A stretch of DNA of 64,000 nt, taken from contig JARHVA010000250.1 in the NCBI GenBank assembly GCA_037957365.1, positions 833,501 to 897,500 of the forward strand, written 5' to 3'. This document shows, one piece after another, positions 23,738 through 34,660 of the stretch. The stretch is from Torreya grandis (taxonomy: Eukaryota; Streptophyta; Pinopsida; Cupressales; Taxaceae). Both the position numbers and the translations under genes were made by a program. How positions within the stretch are numbered: position 1 is the stretch's first letter; the number at the start of each line of letters is the position of its first letter. Under the pieces are notes generated by a model. It was not told where the DNA came from, searched no databases, and was given only the letters and a program-made list of their open reading frames with translations.

Positions 23738-26700
23738 ATGGGTCAACATCAAAGGTTGACTATGGATCAATACCATTCATTTGATGAGAGAGTAGCCGAT
23801 GAGAGGGACATGGACAAATATCCATGTCCATGTAATGACTATCTTGGTGGAAAGGTGAGTAAAGGAAATCATGTTTATTGACATATGATTACATATGGGC
23901 ATTGTGGTATAAGCCCTTTGAATTACAATTATTATTAAGATAGGATATAATTGTAGAGTGTGAGAGATGAAGATGCAACAAACATAGATGAAGTGGTAAC
24001 AAATATAGATGAAGAGGTAGAAATGTTAGATAAAGATTTTGAAGTTGATAGAATGTTGAATGAGGGTCTAAATGTTGATTAGGAAAATTTGATGGAGGAT
24101 TCTTTAAAGCCTATGTATACTAATTTCAAATTAAGTCATTTGATAATAATTCTTCAAATTCTTAACTTGCAAGTGGTGTTTGGTTGGACAAATGAGAGTG
24201 TAAATCAGTTATTGGCATTATTAAGTTCATTGTTATTGATAATAAAATTAAGTCAATGTAAAAATAAGATAACTAATCTAGTCTTAGGGTATGAAAACAT
24301 CCACACATGTGTGAATGGTTGTGTATTATTTTTCAATAATATTGCAAGTGAGAGTGAATGTCCAAAATGTCATGAAGCGAGGTATAAACAAGGGTTGAAA
24401 TAAGATATGGTTCTTAGAAAGGTTCTTCACCACTTTTTGATAATCCCATGATTACTCTGAATGTATAGGTGTAGAGACATTACTAAACTTATGAAATGGC
24501 ATGCCCAAAATAAGAACACTAATGGAAAATAATGACAAGTGCCTAATTCTAAGATGTGGATGGAATTTGATAATAGATGGCCTAATTTTTCTCAAGATAT
24601 TCATAATATAAGGTTGGGTTTGGATCTAGATGGGGTGAACCCATTCTCAGATCAAAGTAATAAATGGTCAACTTGGCCAGTGTTTTTAATAAATTATAAC
24701 TTTCCTCCATGGTTAGCAACTAAAACATTTTTCTTAATGCTATCATTGATTATACCAGGAAAGAAAAGTGTGACTTCAGATACAATTGATGCTTATCTAG
24801 AGCCATTATATGATGAGATAATGGAATTGTGGAAAGGAATTAAAGAATTTCAATCTTTAAGGGATGGTCATTCAATCAAATTCACTTTAAGATCTTCCTT
24901 ATTATATTCATGATCTTCTTGTATATGACACATTGTCTGGTCTCAGTTTTCATGGATACCATGGATGTCCTACTTGAAAATTTAAAGATTCAGTGAGGCT
25001 CTCAAGAAGTTTACATAAGTGTATTTATTATGGACATCATAGTTACATTAAAATGGATCATCCATATCATTGACAAAAAACATGTTTCAATGGTCAAGAA
25101 GAGAATCATGAAGCACCATTGCTAATAATGGGTGATTAAATTATTGAGAATGGACAAAAAATAATGTCATTTATTGAAAATGATGGGATTTTAAGTCGTA
25201 TATATAATCCATGTAATGAAAGTAGTGTAAAATGGTTGTGCATATTCTATAAGTTTCCATACTTTAAGGATATAGCCATTAGGCATATTTTTGACTTTAT
25301 GCATATTGAGAAAAGTATATCCTATGCTATTATAGAAACTCTTTTTGGTGATTTTGATACTATTTCATCATGTGAAGACTTTCAAAAACTAAAGATTCAT
25401 CAAAATATTTGGATTGAAAAATGTGATGATGAAAAATATAGAAAACCTAGTGCTCTTTATGTCTGGACAAAGGAATAACATGCACAATTCTTATAGTCGA
25501 TGTCTCAGACTCACTTCCCCATTAGATATATAAGTAGTAGTATTAGAAGACAAAATGACATTAATGGCTTAAGAGGCCTCAAGACCCATTACTATCATGT
25601 CATAATCAAGAATATTTTACCTATTGTGGTAAATATATCAAGTTTTACAAAGGGGCCAAGACTGGCAATTATAAAGTTGGGCCTAATATTAAAGAGAATG
25701 AGTTTACATGTATTAGATCCTTTTAACTTTGATAGTTTGAGGGAGGAGGTTGTTAAATTCATTTGTCTATTGGAACACAAATTTCCACCAACAATCTTTA
25801 ACATTTCTATGCATCTTTTGATATATCTAAAATATGAACTAGAGCATTGTGGCCCAGTAATAATGAGATGGATGTGTCATATAGAATGATATATGAAGGT
25901 TTTGGAAAAAAAATGTTCATACTAAGGAAAAACTATAAGGTAGCATGTCTGAGGGATATTCAATGCAAGAGGCCATGGGATTTTGCATAGAATATATGAA
26001 GGATTTTTAAAATGTCAATCAACATGTATGGGAAGATGATGAAGATGAGAGAGTTGTAGGTGAATTATTAGAATGCAATGGATTCACTTCAAGATATCAC
26101 ATCAAGAAATAAGTGTGATACATTCTTATATTCTTTAAAACACATGTTCATTCAATAAGTGGCATAGGTAAAAAAAATTTACACAATAATTTATTTACTC
26201 AGTTACATTTACACATTTATATTATTAATCTTACTATTTTTATGTTAATATTCTATGTATAAAATATGAAGAAGAGAATCAAGCTTGGATGCAACATCGA
26301 CCTCAAAATCACAGACATCATGATTTGATTAGAGGTGATTCTTTTCCAAAATTTGAAGAATGGATTGCTAATACAGTCTATGATGCAAAAGAAGAAGGTA
26401 AAGATATAACAATAGAGGAAAGTGAGCTTTCACAATATCCACATTTATGGGCTATGCATTTTATTGGAGTGTGGGCCTATGGTAGTCCTTTAAGAGTGGA
26501 AGAAAAAGATAAAGGAAAGACAAATTATGATTGTGTTGTAAGTGCTGAATTTATTCATGAAAATGAGAAGAAATTTTATGTTGGATTCATCTAAGAAATT
26601 ATTCAAGTGGATTTTGTTGACAATAGTCCTATATTATTAAAAATGTAAGTGGATCTAACCATCCACAGTACAATTTGATGAGTATGGATTTATACACACA

Positions 26701-27055
26701 AATACAAGACACTTTTTATTTGAGACCTATGAGCCATATGTTTCCCCTCTTCAAATGAACCAATCATTTATAATTGATGATGTAAGAAGCCCAAGATGGT
26801 TGTATGTCATTCAAATAGAGTCTCATTCCAAATGAAAATTCATGGAAGTTGTCGATATAATGCCTAATGGGTAATATGTTAATTTACAAGAAACATTCAA
26901 AGAAGTGGATGAAGATGATGATGGAGTGTTTGAAGAAGAGATTTTGATTAATAATGAAGATATTGGGAGAGAGAATGTATTGCATGTCATATATGAAGAT
27001 GAGCAATAAAATGAAGTAGATGTAGACAGGAGTGATCAGAATTCATAAGTGTCAA
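23738..27055 (+). pseudogene. CACTA transposase TNP2 (Transposase_21), decayed
   Basis: TNP2-type proteins cut and join CACTA ends. Start at ATG 23738, with DKYPCPCNDYLGGK, then GTGAGT at about 23855, a likely intron donor. The frame at 24089-24403 ends in the conserved zinc-like block (GYENIHTCVNGC, then SECPKCHEARY). The core at 24539-24880 reads NIRLGLDLDGVNPF, STWPVFLINYNFPPWL and DTIDAYLEPLYDEIMELW, all family hallmarks. KDIAIRHIFDFMHIEKS is at 25280-25320. A DUF4218 block (LLEHKFPPTIFNI, CGPVIMRWM) is at 25760-25880 and a DUF4216 block from 26289, with YGFIHTNTRHFLFETYEP near 26690 and PRWLYVIQIE. Internal stops (for example at 24080 and 26595) and frame breaks show it is dead. Introns are likely but uncertain. 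Confidence 0.85.
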
Positions 27056-27290
27056 TATCCAATTGAAACAAGGGATAGTCATATTGATAGTTTGATACCT
27101 ATAATTGTAAACATCTTCTTGGTTTTTGACTAAAAATTCTTTTTAATCTATAAATTGAATTCTTTTTTAAGTTTCCATTTGTAGTTATTAGTGGATTAGA
27201 AAGTAAATAGTTATCAACTTATGAACTCAATAAAGTTTTATTGATTCAAGTTGCCAATTTATACAATATTTTTTATTTAGACTTCAAAAA
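27056..27290. other. Short intergenic gap between the two CACTA genes
   Basis: AT-rich, with no motif beyond a possible acceptor TTTATTTAG just before the next ATG. Confidence 0.35.
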
Positions 27291-29690
27291 ATGAGGAAAA
27301 GGTTGACTATAATACACAAATTAGTCAATGATATTGATCATAATGCTTAAATTTCATTGATAGATTATCAGTGCTTTCGTAGAGAAAAAGTAACCAAGAA
27401 TAATGAATATTTATCATGTCTTGGTTTGACCAATGGTAAAGTTGTAAATCCACTAATTAGTATATTATTTGTTTCATAGTGTTTAAATGAAATTTTATAG
27501 GCAATATATTTATGTATATAAGACATAATAAGATATCTTTTTGTTTTATAGGCAAGAAAAAGTGTGCAAAAAAAATGTGTATAAAAAATAAAAGGAAAGA
27601 AAAGATACAGTGTCACTATCTCATAAAAGCCAACACATTTGTGATTCAACAAATATAGTTGGTAAAAATAATAGTTGTGAAGATGTACAGTTTGATATAT
27701 TATATGGTGATGTGCAACCTAATATAGCACATGGTGATGTACAACCTAATATAACACATGGTGATGTGTAGCTTAATATAGCACATGGTGATGTGCAACA
27801 TCATGATCATCTCTTAGAATAAATTCTTAGAGAGATTATTGAAAAAAATTAGAGCAAAGAAATAATAGGTCTGTAGATGATTTATTCAACACTAAAAGAT
27901 GTGTTTGAACTGAAATCTATAGAGATCGGTACTAATCTACCTACTCATGCCACACTTGATGTGGCCAAGGAGCATAAATTTATATTTAATGAAAGTCATG
28001 AAGATAGACCATTTACATCTATTGTGCCTCAGAGTGCACCTATTGCATCTAGAAATTTTGATGGAATTAGTGGATCAACTAGAAATACTGATAGTGGTTT
28101 AATAGAAAATGTGTCTATGTTTGTGAAAAGACAAAGATTGAGTCAAGATTTGTATATATCTATAGAGAGGAATGTAAAATAAAGAAAATTAGAAGGCAAG
28201 AATCCATTCTTTATTGAGGTATTGAGAGATGATGAGCCCATTGGGCCAAATGCTACAAAGTGGGCCTTCGAGTTGGGTGTAAGAAGTAGGGCCAATTTGG
28301 ATATTTGTAAATCATGTTTTGTAAAGAAAGATCCATGAACCATGGAAAATGTTATACAAAAAATGGAAAATTATTTTGAGACTATTGGTGGATAAATCTC
28401 TAGAAAATATTATAAGCAAAAGTTGAGAATTTTGATGAACAATTTTAGATACAATTATAGAAAAATAATAATGGAGGGAAAAGAGAGGTTAGACTCCACT
28501 CTATCTCCCAAAAACTAGGAGGAATTGAAAGAAAGTATGAATTCTAAAGAGAATTTGGCAAAGAGTAACAGAGGCAAGAGAGCAAGAGATAATGTGAGGG
28601 CTAGATGTACATTTGGTTGAGGTGGGTTGCAGGCCAAAATGGATAAATTTGTAGTGAGTGTATCACTTTTTGATTCCAATAACATTGTGTTATTTATTTC
28701 AATTTTTTATTGAACTGACTATATCTTGAAATTGACATTGTATTTTAGGTAGAAAATAGTAATAGAGAAGCAGGTGTAGAAGATATCGTCAATTATATGG
28801 AAGCACTAGATCAACCTAGTAAATCTAAGAGTGGGATGAAGTATAAATATAGTTCCTCAATAGAGATTTCATAGCCATTTATTAAATTACAAGTAGGAGC
28901 CTCTCTAGATCATGTCAACTTAGATGAAAGGTACCAATAGGTAATGAGTTGCATATTCAGTCTCACTTAGCAAGTTTCATAGCTGGTTGCCTCTGTTAAC
29001 CCTATAATTTTTGCATGGAATGAGCATAAATCCATGGATTCAACTAAGGTAAGAGGTTTTATTGATGTCATTTCTTATTATTTATAAATTCTATATATAA
29101 ATGCCTCTTAATATGTAGATTATTTAAATCTTAGTGTAAGATATTCCAGTCCAGTTTCTTTATTATTGGAGTGATCTATAAAATGTTCTTTTGGACAAAT
29201 TTATAGCTTGCATTCTTTACTTGACTATTTAAAGCTTTGTATATTTTTTACATCATGATTAAACCACATGCAAATAAATTTTATCAAATAAATAGGAAAA
29301 CAAAAATGCCTTCATGATGTCAATATTGATATTGATCATGATGAACTAGACAAGAATGTGCAACACAATCATCATAGTTGTGCTAGATTAGTTGAGGTAA
29401 TATAATAGTTGTTAGTTATATGTCCTAATGTTTTGTCACTCTTCAAGCTTAAAATTTTTTATATCTCAATATAATATGTTTTTTTTTTCTTGACATTTAT
29501 TTATAACCTCTAAGAAGGGGATAAAGTCCAAGTATTGGATCTGTTTGATGGTGATGTTATGGGCATTGGGTAGATTCACTCACTATCTATTATACATGGA
29601 GTTAAATTCAAAGGAATAGGAGATGCAAATGTAAATATTTTAAATGTCACAAGTAACACACCCCTTGATTATTAAGATAAAATATATTAA
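27291..29690 (+). pseudogene. CACTA second gene (ORF1 / Transposase_24-like), decayed
   Basis: Plant CACTA elements carry a second gene beside TNP2, the TNPA-like partner thought to bind subterminal repeats. Here ATG at 27291 starts MRKRLTIIHKLVND. An open stretch follows at 27877-28182. The central block at about 28190-28630 has PIGPNATKWAFELGVRSRAN and, at 28510-28600, LKESMNSKENLAKSKRGKRA, matching the Transposase_24 pattern (S-x-E...K-S-x-x-x-K/R). A probable intron lies between 28650 and 28748 (TTTTAG). The last part near 29520-29660 reads VQVLDLFDGDVMGIG and IHGVKFKGIG, like the conserved tail of these proteins. Many stops are present. The assignment rests on pattern and neighbourhood. 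Confidence 0.65.
27693..27802 (+). repeat. 30 bp coding tandem repeat in the second CACTA gene
   Basis: Four units built on GGTGATGTGCAACCTAATAT, then AGCACAT. They encode repeats of GDVQPNIAH, with one unit hit by CAG to TAG. Confidence 0.7.
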
Positions 29691-31019
29691 TTTGTTTTTC
29701 TAAAAGAGAAAAAGGGACCTTCACATGGTGGCCACTAAAATATTCAAAAAAAATGACATAGTTGATGTTTATCATGTACTAGCTATTAGATAGCTTGGCC
29801 TACTGCTTTATGTAATAGTTTGAATGTGTTCATGTTTAGGGATATTATTAGTGTTTTTAATCTATTTTGGAGCTATATAAGCAAAAATAATAATTGAACT
29901 CAATTTTCTCAATCACAACACTAAGAAACACACTTTGTATTAACACATTTTCCAAAGCAACGACACTTATTTCTGTCTTGTATCTATTATAAGAAAAACT
30001 TTCCTCAATATAATTTTAGTATTTTGCCTTATTAATATCTATTTCATTATGTGTAAATGAATGATTGATTATGTTTTTCTCTATTTTATGTCATATTTTT
30101 TGAAGTCTCATCATTATGTCACATGTTTTGTGGCACTTGTATGTAACACCCAAACATTTATTAATTCATTTTGAGTTTCAAATTAGAGTAATCTATATTC
30201 CCTAATGCTATAAATGTTTATTCATGATAAATATTCATGGATTAATCATAGTCATGCTCTACATATTGAGAAAAATAATATTTATTCATTTTATGTGTTC
30301 TGTGAATAAAATTAAGGATCACAGGCATACAACATGGGCCATTTAAAAGTTTCATGGCCACATGAATCTAGGACTATTTTTAGTGCTATAATTGGATGTG
30401 ACATAATTAGTTTCCAGCATAATTGGAGATACTTTTCTTGTTCCTTATATTAAGGTACGTTTATTACTTAATTGGAGGTGACTTAAACAATTTGTAGCCT
30501 AAGTGGAATTACCTTTTTTATACTTAATATTACCACTTAAATTTTTTCATACTTTTGTTAGCTATAAATTGATGAAGAAGTTAATGGAGTCATAATCAGT
30601 ATGGTATGTGACATATCTAAAATAGGAGTCTAAAATTTGACATCTCTCTACATTTTTTAGATAGATATATTTAAAATATCTATACTACTACTACTACTTA
30701 TGTGTCCAATGGAAGCCAAAAAGATACCCCAAATGTAAAATATAACAAGTAAAATAGTGTAATGGGTGTATGTAATCATCATTTGTAATACATATTGAAG
30801 GTTTTATAAATTATTCTTTTAAGAAGTGAGTATTTACAATTACATTGATTATATGTTTTTGATATTATATGTCTATAAAGAGGGTACAGAACCCAAGTAA
30901 AAAATCCCAAGGGGTAGTAAAACAAGCCAAAGGCCACTAACAACCAAAAAATAGTAGAGAGACAAAATCAAAATAGGAAACAAGAAATAGACTAGGGATT
31001 AACCATAATAAAAACACTA
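29691..31019. other. Spacer inside CACTA, no gene
   Basis: AT-rich, no coding signal. A short (CTA) run lies at about 30684-30700 and related phrases recur (ATTGGAGATACTTTT at 30422, ATTGGAGGTGACTTAAACA at 30471). Confidence 0.4.
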
Positions 31020-32610
31020 GTTTTTTATTAAATCTTTCCAATCTTCTTTGATGAACTTGAAAAGGTCCTCCATGCTAGCAATTTTTCCTTCTATATCTTT
31101 ATCTTCTTTTGGGAGGTCTTACAGAATCATCAACGAAGAAGCCACATGATGAGCAAATTTTAAGAAAATAGTGGTTAACCCCTTCATTTTATTTTGAAGG
31201 GAGTGCAAACCCTTCTTCACTTCATTTAAATCCCTTTCAATCTAGCTCTCCTCTTCACTGGTATCCATGAAATCCTCCTTATCACAATCATAAGTGGAGT
31301 CATTTTGCTCCTCAAAATAAATGGTTCCCTCCACTAATTACTAATCAAGATTGGTTTAATATTTTAATTTACCTACTTCCTCCCCCTGATCTAAGGTAGA
31401 GGGATTATCCACAGTCTTTACGAACATTTTTTTTCCCTTGCCAGTCTCTTAGATCTTCTGATATTCATTGACTTTTTTCCATATAGTTCTAAAATTTAAA
31501 ACTAGACCCTTCTTACACAACCTTTTCACCTTGCACCTAGGCCTCCAGGTGCTCTTTGTCACTATCCAAATTCTAAGGCTCCACCCCCACCACTTTCTTA
31601 TTCTTACTCTTTCCTTGATTGATTTTCTTAGAATTTATCTAAACAATATATTTCCTCTTTTTATTACCAAAAAAGGAAGGGTTATTTTTTAGCTCCCATA
31701 GCCCTTTGACAACCAAAGAGTCAAATGTGTCAGGGGTTCTGAAATTCATAGCTATCAAGGAGGGACAACTAGAGCCTAGCCTGAGACGGGTAAAGCTTAC
31801 AAACTTAAGGGATAGGTTTGAAGATGGGGGAACAAGGTTCTTAGAAGAGGGTAGGGAACCATGGGGACCCATATAACCAAATATGACACTCAAGGGAATG
31901 TGATCATCAGGGTCATTATCATGGGAACTATCTAACACCTATGTTTTTAAAGGCTTAGAGGGACACAATGCAAGGTGAAAGTGATAAAGCTTGAAGATAA
32001 GACCTTAGTGGAGGAGAATGGTGGAGGCAGTTGGGTTTTTTTCTAGGGAATTTTTAATATACATCTCCAAGGATGAAAAGAGGAAGAAGGGGAAGTTAAC
32101 CAATATCTTTTGATGAAATTGATTCAAAATAATGAAATGGTAATGATAAAATCACTTAAAACAACCTTTAAGGGTAAAATATTTCATGATGGTGAAGCAT
32201 AGCTTATCTCAAGGGTTAAACAAGCTCTCTCTATCAAAGCCTCCTTATAACTTCACTAGTGTTTCTCATTCAATGAATAATTTTTTCAACCCTTCTGAGT
32301 CTTGAACTTTGGTGAGTCTTTTCAATATTCTACCCTCACAGTGTAAACCCATGGCCTTAGCAATTGACTCCTCACTAATAACAAGCTCTATACCTCCAAC
32401 CTAAACTTGACTATCACCATTCTAGATCAAATCAAACTAAACAGAGATGTTATAATCATATCCACTCAGACATTCAAAAAAAATGAGAAATTCCACCTTC
32501 ATAACATATACTCTAGAGCATAGCATCAACATTGGTTTCATCACTTGATAATGGCTCAGTTCTGACTCTTTCTCCTCCCATGACTGTTAAAGCTTCACTA
32601 AATTGTTGCA
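31020..32610 (-). pseudogene. Second unrecognised decayed gene, antisense near the CACTA right end
   Basis: On the minus strand a coding signal can be followed from about 32610 to 31020. Order: EKESELSHYQVMKPMLM and VEFLIFFECLSGYDYNI; then VGGIELVISEESIAKAMGL followed by EGRILKRLTKVQ at about 32400-32300; a middle with poor matches; the open part 31938-31639 (HIPLSVIFGYMGPHGSLPSS); a basic stretch; and an acidic then possibly coiled end (KKGLHSLQNKMKGLTTIFLK, IASMEDLFKFIKEDWKD) near 31200-31040. The pattern eLvIseesIAkamGL recalls the N-terminal part of plant-transposon-associated proteins with PMD-like or gag-like domains. I cannot assign it firmly. Stops are frequent. Confidence 0.45.
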
Positions 32611-32869
32611 TGGCTGAAAAGGGACCCAAACCAAAGTAAATTACCACCACCAAGGATTAACATTAAAAATTGAATAAAAAAATCTAGAAGATTTTGAAGC
32701 CCACACCCAATCTTTAGTAAAATGCAGGACGATTAATGATTACACATGTGAAAGAGCTTGCTAGGATTTGTCATGTGAGAACGTGCCTTAAAGGATTAAG
32801 GCTGCCACATGTGATATTGATTTTATTCACGTCAAAATACTGAAAAAAATGTGATGAGGAGTACACAAT

Positions 32870-33275
32870 GATGATGAATGAAATTATAATGAATGAAAAT
32901 GACTAAATATACTACCAAATTAATCAAAATGATGATTAAAATTAATTACTAAATAAACTACCAATGGACAAAAATAAGTGAATAAAAATGACTAAGTGAC
33001 CAGTTAACAAAAATCAATGACTAAATTAATTACTAAATATATTAGTGAATAAAAATGACTAAATAAGTGACCAAATTATAGAAATCAATGAATAAATATA
33101 CTACCAAATCGATCAATCAAAACAACCAATAAATGACTAAAAATGGTTTAGTCATCAATTTGATCACGTTGTAAATGTCTAAAAATAAACTACTAATGGT
33201 CATGTGATCATGTTTGGTCATTTATATGTAGTTTTTATTATTTTTTAATCATATATTTCTCTTTTTATACTAGTT
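32870..33275 (+). repeat. CACTA right end with subterminal repeats
   Basis: At least six copies of AAAATGACTAAAT-like motifs (about 32896, 32988, 33051, 33132 and others with an A/G change) and inverted forms (GTTTAGTCATC, TTTGGTCATT) precede the terminal ACTAGTT. This array is denser than the one at the left end. Confidence 0.7.
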
Positions 33276-33278
33276 CAC

Positions 33279-34660
33279 TTTCAGGCATCTAGTTCAGCAT
33301 ACTAGGTTGACCCAATCAACCCCATACATTTTCAGGTTGTCAGCAATAGGTTTCTGCAAAGCTAGGTAGACTCAGTCGACACAGTTAAAAAAAATTTCAA
33401 GTATTAATCAAGGTTATTCAATAGTAATATCATCTTTATTTTCATCCTCAAACCCACCAAGGTTCCTTTCTATCCTTCTTTATCATTTCTAGCATTTTTT
33501 ATAGTTCTATTTTTCATAGTTTGTAGTCTTTAAAACTGCCCTTGTATAGTCAATTAGGTCAAACCTATCGATGTAGTTATGTTTTATGTGTTCTATCTCA
33601 AAATATAGGTTGACTCTATTAATGGAGTTCATTTTTATACCCTTTCTTCCATAATACAAATGTGATACTTTTGACCCTGTTTCATATTCTCTGCTACACT
33701 ATCAACTGAATTGACACTATATTGTGTTTCAAAGTTCGAATTAACCCTTTTATGCTAGTAATTAGCTCACACTTTCATTTATTTTTAATTTTATGCTTGG
33801 AATAGATCATATATTCTAATTAGGTGGTTTTTAATATAACAATTTATTTCATTATTTTCTCTTTTATGCACACACTGCCAAATCACAAAATCTTAAAAAA
33901 CATTTTAACTATTGTCTACCCAAGGCCTACCTACTTGGATTTCATCACCAGGGGGAAGCTGACTTAGGATTTTGGCTAAGTATAAACATGTGGTTAATGG
34001 TATATTTTAGTTAATCACCCAACACCCTTATCATTATGGTATGTGAAGTGAGGGGGTAGGCCCCAATACCAAGTTGGTACCATTGCCAATACAAATCCCT
34101 TTCAGCCCAAACATCTTGAAACCATCCTTAGATTGTTTTTTAGTTCCTTAATTGCATCCAAATTCCTATCACATCTAAAATTATAATTTAATAATCTAAA
34201 AACATTTAGCTTAACCACTTAGCTTTTACTTTCCAATTTAATTTCTTTCTCTTTGCTCAATTGCATGTTGTATTGTAAAAAATTGCATTAGCCAACATTG
34301 GTGTAAGGTTTTATGATGTGTGCCTCAATTAGATCAACCTCATTGATCTAATTGATCATGTGTTTCATTTCATTTATTTATTTCATAATTACTTACAAAA
34401 TTATTCTTATTTTGGTACATAATCATTTCTATTGACACAATATATTATAGGTTATTTTTTCCCTACCTACTATAATAGGTTGACCTTATACACTTTTTAG
34501 CCTCTATTTGTTATACTAGGTCAACCTAGTTGACTCTGTATAATTTTTAGGCCCTATTTTATATACTAGGTCAATCGAGTTAACTTTGAACTATTTATAT
34601 CACTTCATATCTCCTTTCTCTTTGCATCTCTCTTACCTTATTTAGTCTTTTTCCTTCATC
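33279..34660 (+). other. Gypsy A leader, right of CACTA, with TTGAC-rich repeats
   Basis: Long untranslated leader of gypsy A. It begins with the third 51 bp unit (CAGGCATCTAGTTCAGCATA). Further ACTAGGTCAACCTAGTTGAC-type phrases occur at 34479-34592. No frame is coding. Leaders of about 2 kb or more are usual in Tat/Ogre elements. Confidence 0.5.

Larger units (their letters stand above)
16957..33275 (+). mobile_element. CACTA (En/Spm) DNA transposon, 16.3 kb
   Basis: The left end reads CACTAGTAGA. The right end, read inward, is AACTAGTATA, so the terminal inverted repeats agree at 8 of 10 bases and the outermost right base has mutated. The 3 bp duplication CAC flanks both ends (16954-16956 and 33276-33278), as expected for the superfamily. 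Subterminal TGACTAAAT repeats occur at both ends. Inside are a TNP2 transposase gene and a second transposon gene on the plus strand, plus two unrecognised decayed genes on the minus strand. Every gene has stops, so the element cannot be autonomous today. Confidence 0.85.
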
